Positions 1 to 9,721 of a stretch of DNA of 64,000 nucleotides are shown here, one piece after another (the stretch's first letter is position 1; the number at the start of each line of letters is the position of its first letter). The position numbers and the translations under genes are program-made. Source of the stretch: Zantedeschia hybrid cultivar (Eukaryota; Streptophyta; Magnoliopsida; Alismatales; Araceae); the NCBI GenBank assembly GCA_030544215.1, contig JARZZO010000008.1, positions 27,195,614 to 27,259,613 of the forward strand, written 5' to 3'. Under the pieces are notes generated by a model. That model did not search any database and was not told the DNA's origin. It saw nothing but the letters and a program-made list of their open reading frames with translations.

Positions 1-35
1 CTCTCCCTCCTAAGTTCTTCTTTGGCCTCTGCACA

Positions 36-2746
36 CTAAGGAGCTTTACCTTTGTCCTTCCTCCTTGATCTGTTGAATGTTTGAATGGAAGATTCTTCAC
101 GTCCTACTCTGCTACCATGATGTTCATCTTGGGTAGCATGTGTGTATTCTTCTTCTCTAGTGAATTGAATTGGTGGAGGTGGGGCTGCGGCACTGGTAGC
201 ATCGCCGCCATCCTCAGAACTGTCGGAGCTCTTCTTTGATGTTGAGTCATTTGAGGTTTGATATTGGACCTCATCACTTGGTTCTGACGTTTCATCCTCT
301 TCCTCGATAGTCTCCAGATCAGCAATCTGAATTCCAGTGCCACTCTTCCTTTTGCTTGATGTTTGTTTTTTACTCTTCTTCTGACGTTTTGGAGGAGGTT
401 GAAAATCAGTAAGTAGTGGAACATTATCTAACTCACCTTCCAGCCATTTCCGATCATTTGGGTTGAATTTAGGCTCATTTGAGGTGCTTGCATCAACCCA
501 TGCATTTAGTGGATGTTGCTCCTCAAACAGCTCATCCAAGTCTATGGGTTCTTCTGCATGTGCTGTCTCCGTGGCTTGTCCGGAAATTTTCTCTTTCTCC
601 TGCCTTTGAAGGTTCCTTATAAGCTCCAGATTTTTTAGTTTTAACCTCATGTTATAACGACAGAATACTAGTTTCTCTAGACGGCTCGACTTCAATCTAT
701 TCTTTTGCTTGGTGTGAATAAAGCCAAATGTGCTCCAGTTTCTCTCACAATCTGATGAAGAGGTTGTTTGACTTAAGACCCGAATTGCGACATAGGCTAG
801 ATCTTCATACCCATATGTTTTTTCATGATCTAGCCACCAGTTAGCTGTAAATAGAAAATTGGCCATGTCAACAATGTGCAAGTTATAATTAAAAATTAAG
901 TAGAACATCTGGTTAATAATTTTCAAACATGGACTCAAAATTTTGGCAGCTCTTTGAGCAGTACTTAACCAAAAGTGGTATAACATTATTATGTATTCAT
1001 GCATTTGCTTGCATGCCATTATTGCTCTGTCCTCATCTGCAAGCATGCGCTTAATAACAGACTTAGCCCCCATAAACACTTCCGAGCAACTATCATAGTT
1101 ATCCTTCTTCCCATCAGTTCTAAACATGTACTGAGGGTTGAAAAAATAACCTAAATAAATAAGTCGAAGTTAGTTATTACTTAAGAGAAATGTGTATACA
1201 AATAATATATATAGAAAGTTAGTAGCTTACCAGCTGCATGAAGATCGTGATGTAAAGTGTGTTCCAAACGTCTATCTATTATGTCCCACCACTTCACATA
1301 GGTTGTTGGATTGTTAAGTTGAATGAGCTCCTTAGCTCTGTCCATAGTCTTATATAAATATCCCATATCCGATCTTCTTTCTCCATCACAAGATCGCAAG
1401 ACACGGACAAGCGGTTCTACAATATTTAACACCGCTTGCACCCCCCTCCAGAAAGGCCTAAATTGAATTAGATCAGCCACTTTCTTATCTTTCTCTCTGA
1501 CCTTAGTTGGTACATGCCGCAATATGTGATTCTCCCAATCTTCTGATGCTACCATCCTAATCAAGTTGTTCTTTTGTTGACTTAAACTATCTAGAGAGAT
1601 ATATTGAGATGCAAACCTGGTGGCTCCCGGACGAAGCAACTCTCTCATGAGTATGTGTGCGCATGATATCCAGAATGTTGTTGTGGTTGTAGATGAATGT
1701 GGTGATAAATCGACCACTCTATCTACCATCGGATCAGAACAAATGTCTTCCAACATCAAGTCAATACAATGAGCAGAACATGGAACCCAGTATAGATGTT
1801 CTCTCTTCTATGTTAACATTTGTCCTGCTAATTTGAACGTCGCTGCATTGTCTGTAACCACTTGGACAATCCTTTTTTCGTCCACTTCTTCCACCATTTG
1901 ATCCATTAATTCATATAGGTACTGGGCATTCTTTATTTTTCCAGATGCATCAATAGGCTTTCAAAATACGGTTCCGGCTTTGCAGTAAATTAAGAAGTTG
2001 ATCATACTTCTTCTTGTTATCCCTGTAAAGTTTCAAGCGTGATAAGAAATCCAAAAGAGACCCATTCTGATTTAAGAAAAAATGAAGATAAGATAAGAAA
2101 ATGAAGATACGATTTATGTACATGTCCATCCATCGCACATTAATGTGCATCCATACTCATCCCAAATCCTTTCAAATGATGTAATGTATGTTCGGATGTC
2201 ATCAACTTCCATATCCAAGTACTTGTTGTATATCTCATATGGGGAAGATCCCTCAACCCCTTTACCAATTTCTTGTATGGTCTCGATCATAGACTCATAA
2301 TATGTCCCCTTAGCAGCATTAACAGGGATACTGTTATAGAAAAATAAGTTAAATAAGAAACTTACTTGTATCCCAATCATCAACATTTATAGGTTGATTA
2401 CTTCCACTAAGTCGAACTCCAGCATCAGACCTTCGCGCTGGTTCAGACAATTCTTCTCGAATTTCCTGTCTCTTCTGGCAGTACTTGCTTTGCTTGATTT
2501 ATTCTCCTTCATATAAGTTCGAAATTGGATCCTAACTTCTGAAGGAACTCGAGCACATGCTGCAACTTCACCTTTTATTCCAGCAAGATGTTGTTTAAAT
2601 CGGTATACCCCACCAGAGACGACCCGGTTGCAATATTTGCATTGTACCTTTCTTTGGTCCATGTCCACCGGTGTGCAATGACCTCAAGCAGGATCAGCGC
2701 TAGGAGGATTCCCGGATGACCGCTCAGCAGCACCTTGAGATGCCAT
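36..2746 (-). pseudogene. hAT transposase (BED zinc finger, DUF659, hAT C-terminal dimerisation), interrupted
   Basis: The transposase would bind element ends and catalyse cut-and-paste transposition in the nucleus. The most upstream ATG is at 2,746 (minus). A BED-type zinc finger follows (CKYCNRV..., then H and C) around 2,660-2,560, then a DUF659-like segment with the landmark TLMCDGWTCT near 2,160-2,120. A central region follows (1,181-1,900; HLYWVPC then HCIDLMLED), and the hAT dimerisation block lies near 620-800 (SSSDCERNWSTF). An 80-bp GT..AG intron (1,151-1,230) joins the last two coding blocks. At least two in-frame stops break it: TGA at 2,684-2,686, at a position usually Trp in relatives, and TAG at 1,808-1,810. 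Further breaks or introns lie between 1,950 and 2,400. It is therefore unlikely to encode an active enzyme. Confidence 0.85.
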
Positions 2747-2940
2747 TCCTTCACAGCACAAGAAGATGAGAGATCGCAGAGCTTGTAGTAGACTAGTAGT
2801 GACCTCGTGGGAGAGACGGAAAGAGAATTCTAGATCGAAAGAGTGGGAGAGAGAGCAAGAATGTTAGGAGGCTCAAAGGAAATTTGTGGAGCCTTAGGAG
2901 GGCCTTGGGGGAGTTTAAATAGACCCCTAAGGCCCAAACT

Positions 2941-2978
2941 AGCCGTTGCTGGCCATTTGGGAACGGCCAGCAACGGCT
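2941..2978. repeat. Perfect 14-bp inverted repeat upstream of the hAT transposase
   Basis: The arms AGCCGTTGCTGGCC (2,941-2,954) and its exact reverse complement (2,965-2,978) flank a 10-base loop. A further AGCCGTTG copy follows at about 2,988. It lies just upstream of the transposase start, so it could be a transposase-binding or regulatory site of the element, or simply a subterminal hairpin. Confidence 0.7.
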
Positions 2979-4566
2979 AGTCAAACTAGCCGTTGGGGGC
3001 CGGGTCGGGCCGATCCTAGCCGACCCGGCCCGATCCGGTCTCGGATCACCCGATCCGGCTCGGATCGTCCAATCCGAGTCCTGGACTCGGTCAGGTTACT
3101 CGGGATCGGCACGGACGGCCCAAAACCGGTCCGACTCGGCCGATCCGTGCCGATCCGAGCCGAGTTTTTGAATTTTGGTGTTAATTACGTCAAGCAACCG
3201 CTCGACAACCCTTGATTAACCGTCCGTTGATGTCCTTATAACATGCAATACTACTATTACAGGCACCACAAGCATATGAAGATATGTTTTAGGTTAAGTT
3301 CTCGGCCTCACCCAAATTTAGGATGGGTTTATAATTGATTGGGAGACTTTTTAAAAAGTTTTGGATTGACTCCGAGTTATCTGGATTGATTCCAAATATT
3401 TTAGACCCATAAGGGTATTTTTGTAATTATGCCAAGTTGGAGGGTATAGGGGTATTATGGTCGCTTTAAGTTTTTTTAACATTTTAGGGAAACTTGAAAA
3501 CCCTTAGGATATATTTTAGGATCATTTTAGACATATTTAAGTTAGAAGGGTATTTTGGTAATTTTACCTTAAATCGGGTTTATTAGACTGTCTATTTTTA
3601 TATTTTTTTGAGATTTTTATTTTTTTTTATCATACTGAGGGTATTTTGGTAATTTTATCCATCTTATTAAGGTTTGGAGGGTATTTTGGGCATAGGAGAG
3701 ATTTTGATATTTTTTAAGAATTTTCTGTGATTTTTACAGATTTTTATCATGGGTGAGGGTATTTTTGTAATTTCATTAACTTTTAGGAGGCATTTTGGTC
3801 ATTTCGAAAGTTTATATGTTTTCATATTTGGTTCTCTATTTTTTACTGATTTTTACTGAATTTTACTGATTTGTTATTAATTTTACTGATTTTATTAATT
3901 AATTGGATATATGAAGGATATTTAAGTCATATTTTTGGGTTTATGTAATTTTCAGATTTGGTTTCCTGATTTTTACTGAGTATTATTGGCTTTTACAGAA
4001 TTTTTCTGACTTTTATATTCATTTTATTGATTTTAAATAATTTTCGCAAATTTTATTAATTAATTAAGCATGAGAGAGTATTTAAGTCATTTTTAACTTA
4101 AGTATATTATTTTATGTCTCAATGTTTCATTATTGAGTTTTGATTATGTGTCTATGATTAGTTATGTATGGGGTGAGGCCAATGATATTTTAGAATATTT
4201 AATTATGTATTTTAATTAGTTATTAAACTAATTAATTATGTATGTGAAAATATAATAACATAGTGTTACTTAAGTAATAGATTCATGAACACACATGCAC
4301 ACATATATGCTCAAAGAACAAATATTGACATTTCATTCATTATTTCGGCATAATCCCGTCTTATAAAACGACGATTTTACAATATAAATTCGGCAGAACT
4401 TCCCCTTAGGAATAAACCTTAGGAAGAGAGCCCTCCGAGACAAAAAATATCCTCCAAACGCAGCAAACCCGGACAAGAGCACCGGATTTGGTCTTCAAAT
4501 GGGCAGGGTTTCCTCTAGGAAATTTTGGGCCAAATGGTCTTGGAGTTCTTCTTACCCCTTGGGGGG

Positions 4567-4574
4567 TATTTATA
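4567..4574 (-). promoter_or_regulatory. TATA box of the left LTR
   Basis: TATAAATA on the minus strand inside GGCCTATAAATACCCCCC. The same box recurs in the right LTR at 14,883-14,890. A (GA)n tract (4,677-4,714) lies about 103 bp upstream in the direction of transcription. Confidence 0.7.
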
Positions 4575-4673
4575 GGCCATGGGGGCCTCAACCGGTGGGG
4601 GTATCCATTGGGGACTTTGAGGTGGGGGATGCTACCGTTGAATCTTAAGGTGGGGGTACCCACCTGATATCCA

Positions 4674-4676
<3 letters not shown>

Positions 4677-4714
<38 letters not shown>
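4677..4714. repeat. (GA)19 microsatellite in the left LTR
   Basis: An uninterrupted GA run that reads (CT)n upstream of the LTR TATA box. Equivalent tracts occur at 14,996-15,027 and 20,512-20,542 in the other two LTRs. Confidence 0.95.
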
Positions 4715-4717
<3 letters not shown>

Positions 4718-4812
4718 GAGGGGGGGGTCCGATGGGCACTCCCACCGATTCCCAACTGGTGGGGGGGGGAGGCTTCCCCCTTCCCCCCTTTTTCTTTAAA
4801 AAGGGTTCAACA

Positions 4813-4824
4813 AATGCCCCCCAC
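4813..4824 (-). other. Polypurine tract candidate of the LTR element
   Basis: On the minus strand GTGGGGGGCATT immediately precedes the TG that begins the left (3') LTR, as expected for a plus-strand primer. The tract is short and G-rich. Confidence 0.5.
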
Positions 4825-4897
4825 GGGACATGTGCCAGAGGTAAAGACGACGGTGCATGCCCCGTGCCTTATTTGGCTACAAGAATCATGATTTTGC

Positions 4898-5345
4898 ATG
4901 TTTGAGGAGCTCTCACATGCGGCGTACCGGTGTTGTCTTGATGAATTCCCATGTCTTGCCTTATATATTTGCGGCTATTGGGAGAAATCAACCGTTGTCT
5001 CGTATATGCCAGACGACACATCGCTTCGGCTTGCTATGCATATGCTCCATCCGAGTTTTATCTGGGTCCCGATGACCTTCAATTTTGGTACTTACACACC
5101 TCAAAATACGCCCAGGAAGTCTTGTTTTGACAACTTTTCGACTCTCCGAATATATTTGAAAGTGTCCAACCCCTTTGATTATGGGAATCCTCTTGGCCTT
5201 CATGACATACAGACTCCTTAAGAATACACAGGCGAGTCGTTTAATTCTTCCGGCATTTGCTCTATCTTGGGGTATCAGTACCTTATATTGGCATTTCCAG
5301 GAGCTCCGCACGAAGCGTTCTGGACTGGCCTAATATCTGGTTCAT
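4898..5345 (+). other. Antisense open frame inside the LTR element, unidentified
   Basis: On the strand opposite to the retroelement there is a 107-codon frame (4,898-5,221). After one TAA it stays open in the same phase to about 5,345, with a non-repetitive, protein-like composition (for example LHPSFIWVPMTFNFGTYTP). I do not recognise a family. Position and strand fit either a captured host fragment or an extra antisense frame of the element. It may equally be chance, because no start context or splice structure supports it. Confidence 0.2.
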
Positions 5346-6063
5346 AGCAATTTCACTTTGTCCTATGACTTTATTAGGACTTGGTCGATTTTTGTTTTTG
5401 TATATCGAGACTTTTATTGCAACTATCTGGCGCTAATTTCCTCTCTCTATCTTCTTGTAGCTTGCTGTCTTTGTCATCATGGCCCACGCAGGAGTTCCTT
5501 CTATGGTAGGGCACGGGAGGACGATATTCCAGTCCCGCCAATTGTCGAGAAGCCTTTCGCCAAAGTGGGCCGAGATTGAAACTATCGAGGCAGGCGATGC
5601 AGTTCGGGTTGCAGAGACTCCTATGCTCCAATATCAGAAGGGTATTGTCTTTGCTAGTATCACGGACGCCTAGATTGCTGCTCTGCGCCTGCAGGCACAC
5701 ATTCTTGAAGCTTTGTTTGGAGGAAGAACTCCTATTCTGTGGCAGCCATTGATCATTACTTCGACTAGCACTCTGGAGATGAAGCCGAATTTCTTCAAAG
5801 GCTTGAAGTTTTTCGTTTGTTGGTAGATAGTCTATTGCAGTCTCTGGCGGGACATGGTTCTTCCCTGAGCCAGAGTTGATATGTTATTTCTCTATTGTAG
5901 TTCTTATTGCCTTCCCTTTTGTCGAAGAACTTGAACTATCCCGCATGCTCATCTCGAGCTCCGACATTACTCCAGTGTATTACGAATGTTCTTCTGAAGA
6001 TCAATGCTAAGCTTGAGTGGTATGGACCATTTGTTGTATATTGCATGTATTATCTCCTTCTTT

Positions 6064-6085
6064 CTCTCTCTCTCTCTCTCTCTCT
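6064..6085. repeat. (CT)n microsatellite
   Basis: A run of CT dinucleotides of about 22 bp in the interior of the LTR element. Confidence 0.9.
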
Positions 6086-6127
6086 TTTTATAACTAATAC
6101 TAGCGCCTTTTCAGATTTTTGCCAGTA

Positions 6128-6320
6128 TTAGCCCCCTCTTATTTTTGCTTGTGCGCCCTTGCGGGTTTTCACACAGCGGGGTTATCCGATTTTGCCTAAG
6201 GTGTCTTTTCGGGTTTTCACCTTAGCTGGGTATAAGACCCTTTTATTCTTAACCGATCCCTTTGAGGACGAGATCGATTAAGTCCGTTGGGGCACCTCAT
6301 TTTTAAGCCTCATTTTTTTT
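6128..6320. repeat. Left copy of the direct repeat that brackets the tandem arrays
   Basis: This segment shares its order of landmarks with 9,472-9,672: GCGCCCTTGCGGGTTTTCAC, then CGGGTTTTCACCTTAGC, then CACCTCATTTTTAAGCC and a T-rich end. The two copies sit just outside the arrays. A diverged duplication of about 190 bp is the simplest reading. Confidence 0.8.
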
Positions 6321-6325
6321 TGTTT

Positions 6326-7220
6326 GGTAGGGAATTACGGCTTCCCTGAGAACCGCTAAGGAAATTCTTGTAGGGAACTGAGGCTTCCCTGAGAACTGCT
6401 AGGGAATTTTATGTAGGGAACCGAGTCTTCCCTGAGAACCGATAAGAAATTTTATGTAGGGAACTGAGTCTTCCCTGTGAGCCGCTAAGAAATATCTGTA
6501 GGGAACTGAGTCTTCCCTGAGAACCGAGAAGGAATTATATGTAGGAAACTGAGTCTTCCCTGAGAATCGATAAGGAATTATATGTAGGGAAATGAGTTTT
6601 CCTTGAGAACCGATAAGGAATATATGTAGGGAACTGAGGCCTCTATGTGAGCCGCTAAGAAATATCTGTAGGGAACTGAGTCTTTCCTGAGAACCGATAA
6701 GAAATTTTATGTAGGGAACTGAATCTTCCCTGTGAGCCGCTAAGAAATATCTGTAGGGAACTGAGTCTTCCCTGAGAACCGATAAAGAATTATATGTAGG
6801 AAACTGAGTCTTCTCTGAGAACCGATAAGAAATATCTGTAGGGAACTAGGTCTTCCTTGAGAATCGATAAGAAATATCTGTAGGGAATTGAGGCCTCCCT
6901 GTGAGCCGATAAGAAATTATATGTAGGAAATTGAGTCTTCCCTGAGAACCGATAAGAAATATCTGTAGGGAACTGAGTCCTCCCTGAGAACTGATTAGAA
7001 ATATCTGTAGAGAACTGAGTCTTTCCTGAGAACCGATAAGAAATATCTGTAGAGAACTGAGTCTTCCCTGATAATCGGTAAGAAATATATGTAGGGAACT
7101 GAGTCTTTCCTGAGAACCGATAAGAAAAATCTGTAGGGAATTGAGGCCTCCCTGTGAGTCGATAAGAAATTATATGTAGGGAATTGAGTCTTCCTTGAGA
7201 ACCGAAAAAAAATATCTTGA
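6326..7220. repeat. Tandem array 1, about 21 units of about 42 bp
   Basis: Units read approximately GTAGGGAACTGAGTCTTCCC then TGAGAACCGATAAGAAATAT, with many point differences. Each unit contains AGGGAA-7 nt-TTCCCT, which can form a 6-bp stem. Units are contiguous without unique spacers. No convincing reading frame runs through them. Confidence 0.9.
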
Positions 7221-7224
7221 GTTT

Positions 7225-8262
7225 TCGAGAAAACGGGGTTCTAGGTGGCCGTGAATTTTGGGATACAACGGTTCCTGGAAACCGAGGATTTTGAGATATT
7301 GTGCCTCCCGCGGGCGCAAGGATTTTAGTTGAATTTTGAGATACAACGCCTCCCGGGGGAGCAAGGCAATTGGTTGAATTTTAGGATACAATGCCTCCCA
7401 TAGGCAAAAAGGAAAAAATTGGCCTTTATTGAGATATATCTGCCTCCCAAGTGGGCAAAATTCTGGATTTTAACGCCTCCCGTAGGCGGAATTCCTGAGT
7501 TTAATGCTTCCCGTAGGCGAATGTGAATTCCAGGATTTAAAGCCTCCTGTGGGCGAATATAAATTTTGGGATATATCTGCCTCCCAGGTGGACAAAATTC
7601 TGGAGTCCAACGCCTTCCGTAGGCAGAATTCCGGAGTTTAATGTCTCCCGTAGGCGAAATATGAATTTCAGGATTTAAAGCCTCCCGTAGGCGAATTTCG
7701 GAGTTTAACGTCTCTTGTAGACGAAATATGAATTATAGGATTTAAAGCCTCCCGTAGGCGAATTCCAGAGTTTAACGCCTCCCGTAGGCAAATTCCGGAG
7801 TTTAACGCCTCCCGTAAGCGAAATATGAATTTCAAGATTCAAAGCCTCTCGTAGGCGAAATATGAATTCTGAGATTCAAAGCCTCCCCGTAGGCGAATTT
7901 CGGAGTTTAACGCATTTCGTCGGCGAAATATGAATTCCAGGATTTAAAGCCTCCCGTAGGTGAAATATGAATTCCAGGATTTAAAGCCTCCCGTAGGCGA
8001 ATTCCGGAGTTTAACGCCTCTCGTAGGCGAAACTTCGGGGTTTAATGCCTCCCGTAGGCGAAATATGAATTCCGAGATTCAAAGCCTCCCGTAGGCGAAT
8101 TCCGGAGTTTAACGTCTCCCGTAGGCGAAATATGAATTTTAGGATTTAAAGCCTCCCGTAGGCGAATTCCGGAGTTTAACGCCTTCCGTAGGCAAAACTT
8201 CGGGGTTTAACGCCTCCCGTGGGCGAAACTTCGGGGTTTAACGCCTCCCGTGGGCGAAAAGG
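7225..8262. repeat. Tandem array 2, about 30-bp units with GCCTCCCGTAGGC core
   Basis: About thirty or more units of the form (T)TTAACGCCTCCCGTAGGCGA with spacers such as AATTCCGGAG or AATATGAATTCCAGGA. The core CGCCT-CCCGT-AGGCG is a 5-bp stem with a 5-nt loop. Two unit subtypes alternate (AAAGCCTC and TAACGCCTC), suggesting a higher-order dimer. Confidence 0.9.
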
Positions 8263-8394
8263 AGAAATTTCGATCCATCGCGACACGCCAGTGGGACTAT
8301 GATATATGAGGAGAATTTTGGGATATAACGTTCCCAGGGATGTAAGAAAGTTTTTTGTATCGCCTCCTAGGGGCGAATAGGAAAGTTTTAGGAT

Positions 8395-9010
8395 ACAATG
8401 CCTCTTTGGGACAAAAAAGAAATTTTCAACCCTTTGCGGCATGTTAGTGGGACTAGTGTATGCCAAGGGAAAATTCAGGATACAACGCCTCCTCGGGGCG
8501 GTAGTGAAAAATTTCAGGATACAACGTCTCCTCGGGACGGAAATTGGAGATTTCAGGTTACAACGCCTCCTCGGGGCGGTAATTGGAGATTTCATGATAC
8601 AATGCCTCCTCGGGACGGTAATGGAAATTTTAGGATACAACGTCGCCTCGGGGCGGAAAGAAAAATTTTCGACTCATCGTGGCACGCCGATGGGACTATG
8701 ATATATGAGGATAATTTTGAGATATAACGTTCCCAAGGACGCAATAAAGTCTTTGGTATTGTCACGAAGGGACGAATAGGAAAATTTTAAGATACAACGC
8801 CTCCTCGGGACAACTATAGAGATTTTAGGGATACAACGCCTCCTCGGGGCGGTGATAGAGATTTTGTGAATACAATGCCTCCTCGGCCCGAATGAGAATT
8901 TTAGGATACAACGCCTCATTGGGGCGGTAATGGGAATTTTAAGATACTACGCCTCCTCGGGGTGATGGTGGAAAAATTTAGGATACAACGCCTTCCGGGG
9001 GCACAAGGAC
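8395..9010. repeat. Tandem array 3, about 35-bp units with CGCCTCCTCGGGGCG core
   Basis: Units read about GGATACAACGCCTCCTCGGG then GCGGTAATGGAGATTTTA. The core can again pair as a small stem (CGCC with GGCG, extended by a T-G wobble). A longer period of about 390 bp repeats the landmark GGGACTATGATATATGAGGA at about 8,292 and 8,693. Confidence 0.85.
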
Positions 9011-9471
9011 TTTAGTGTTTTGGTATGAATTATTGACAGATATTTTTCTGGTGGGACGAATGATTTTAGCCAAGAGGGTGAAATGCTCTTCTTGACCCTA
9101 TCTAGTGAGAAATCGAGTTTCCCACTTCCTTGCCGAGTCGAAAAGATGTCATCATCGTCGCCTCGGTCGTAGCTCTTAATGGGATAATTTATGTGCCACT
9201 TATCTAATATAAAGTGACACCAAGGATTTTCTCGTGATTGACGACTCTGAAATCCTCCCTATGTAGGAATGTGGAAAAACTCGATCTCCGTCTGAGATAG
9301 GCCGAGAGAGCTCTCCCCCCACCGAAGTATGGCTATATATATATTTTGAACACACTTGGTACGAACAGCTTCTGTGAGCCATACTCCAGTGAGTTGTTGG
9401 ATGATGATGATGATTTTTTTTTTTTTAAAAAAAAAACTAACATCGGCACCCTTACGAGTTTTCACCGAAGC

Positions 9472-9672
9472 TAGTCCCTTTTATTTTTTTGCCTGTGCGC
9501 CCTTGCGGGTTTTCACACAGCAGGGTTCACCCATTTTTGCCTGAAGCGTCCTTTCGGGTTTTCACCTTAGCCGGGTTTTGGATTATTTTTACCCTTAATT
9601 GGCCCCTCACAGGAGCGAGACCAATCAAGTCTGTCGGAGTACCTCATTTTTAAGCCCCACTTCTCTTTTTTT
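9472..9672. repeat. Right copy of the direct repeat that brackets the tandem arrays
   Basis: The diverged partner of 6,128-6,320, lying between array 3 and the end of the gag relic. See that entry for shared landmarks. Confidence 0.8.
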
Positions 9673-9721
9673 TTTTTTGCTCATGGCTTTGCGAATACGT
9701 TCAATGTGTAATCGTATGTGG

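Larger units (their letters stand above)
1..3177 (-). mobile_element. hAT-superfamily DNA transposon, decayed, left end outside the window
   Basis: The transposase relic (36..2746) is followed at higher coordinates by a GC-rich stretch (about 2,930-3,170) dense in short CGGATCGG/CCGATCCG-type words, as is common in hAT subterminal regions. The right limit is placed at 3,177 because from 3,178 on the sequence matches the LTR copy at 13,515. I did not find a canonical terminal inverted repeat there, so this boundary is inferred. The other end lies left of position 1. The layout suggests the hAT element jumped into the LTR, or that a later rearrangement joined them. Confidence 0.7.
3178..4812 (-). 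repeat. Left (3') LTR of the gypsy-like element, truncated at its far end
   Basis: It matches 13,515-15,191 along its length and ends in ...TTCAACA at 4,812 (TGTTGAA on the minus strand, the expected TG start). Relative to the other LTR it lacks about 209 bp at the 3,178 side, where the hAT element begins, and about 60 bp near 4,750. It keeps about 35 bp around 4,230-4,265 that the right LTR has lost. Confidence 0.85.

Noticed and set aside
6326..9010. CRISPR-like array of regularly spaced repeats
   Set aside because: Repeats are contiguous and diverged, spacers are not unique, the DNA is plant, and the block lies inside an LTR retrotransposon.
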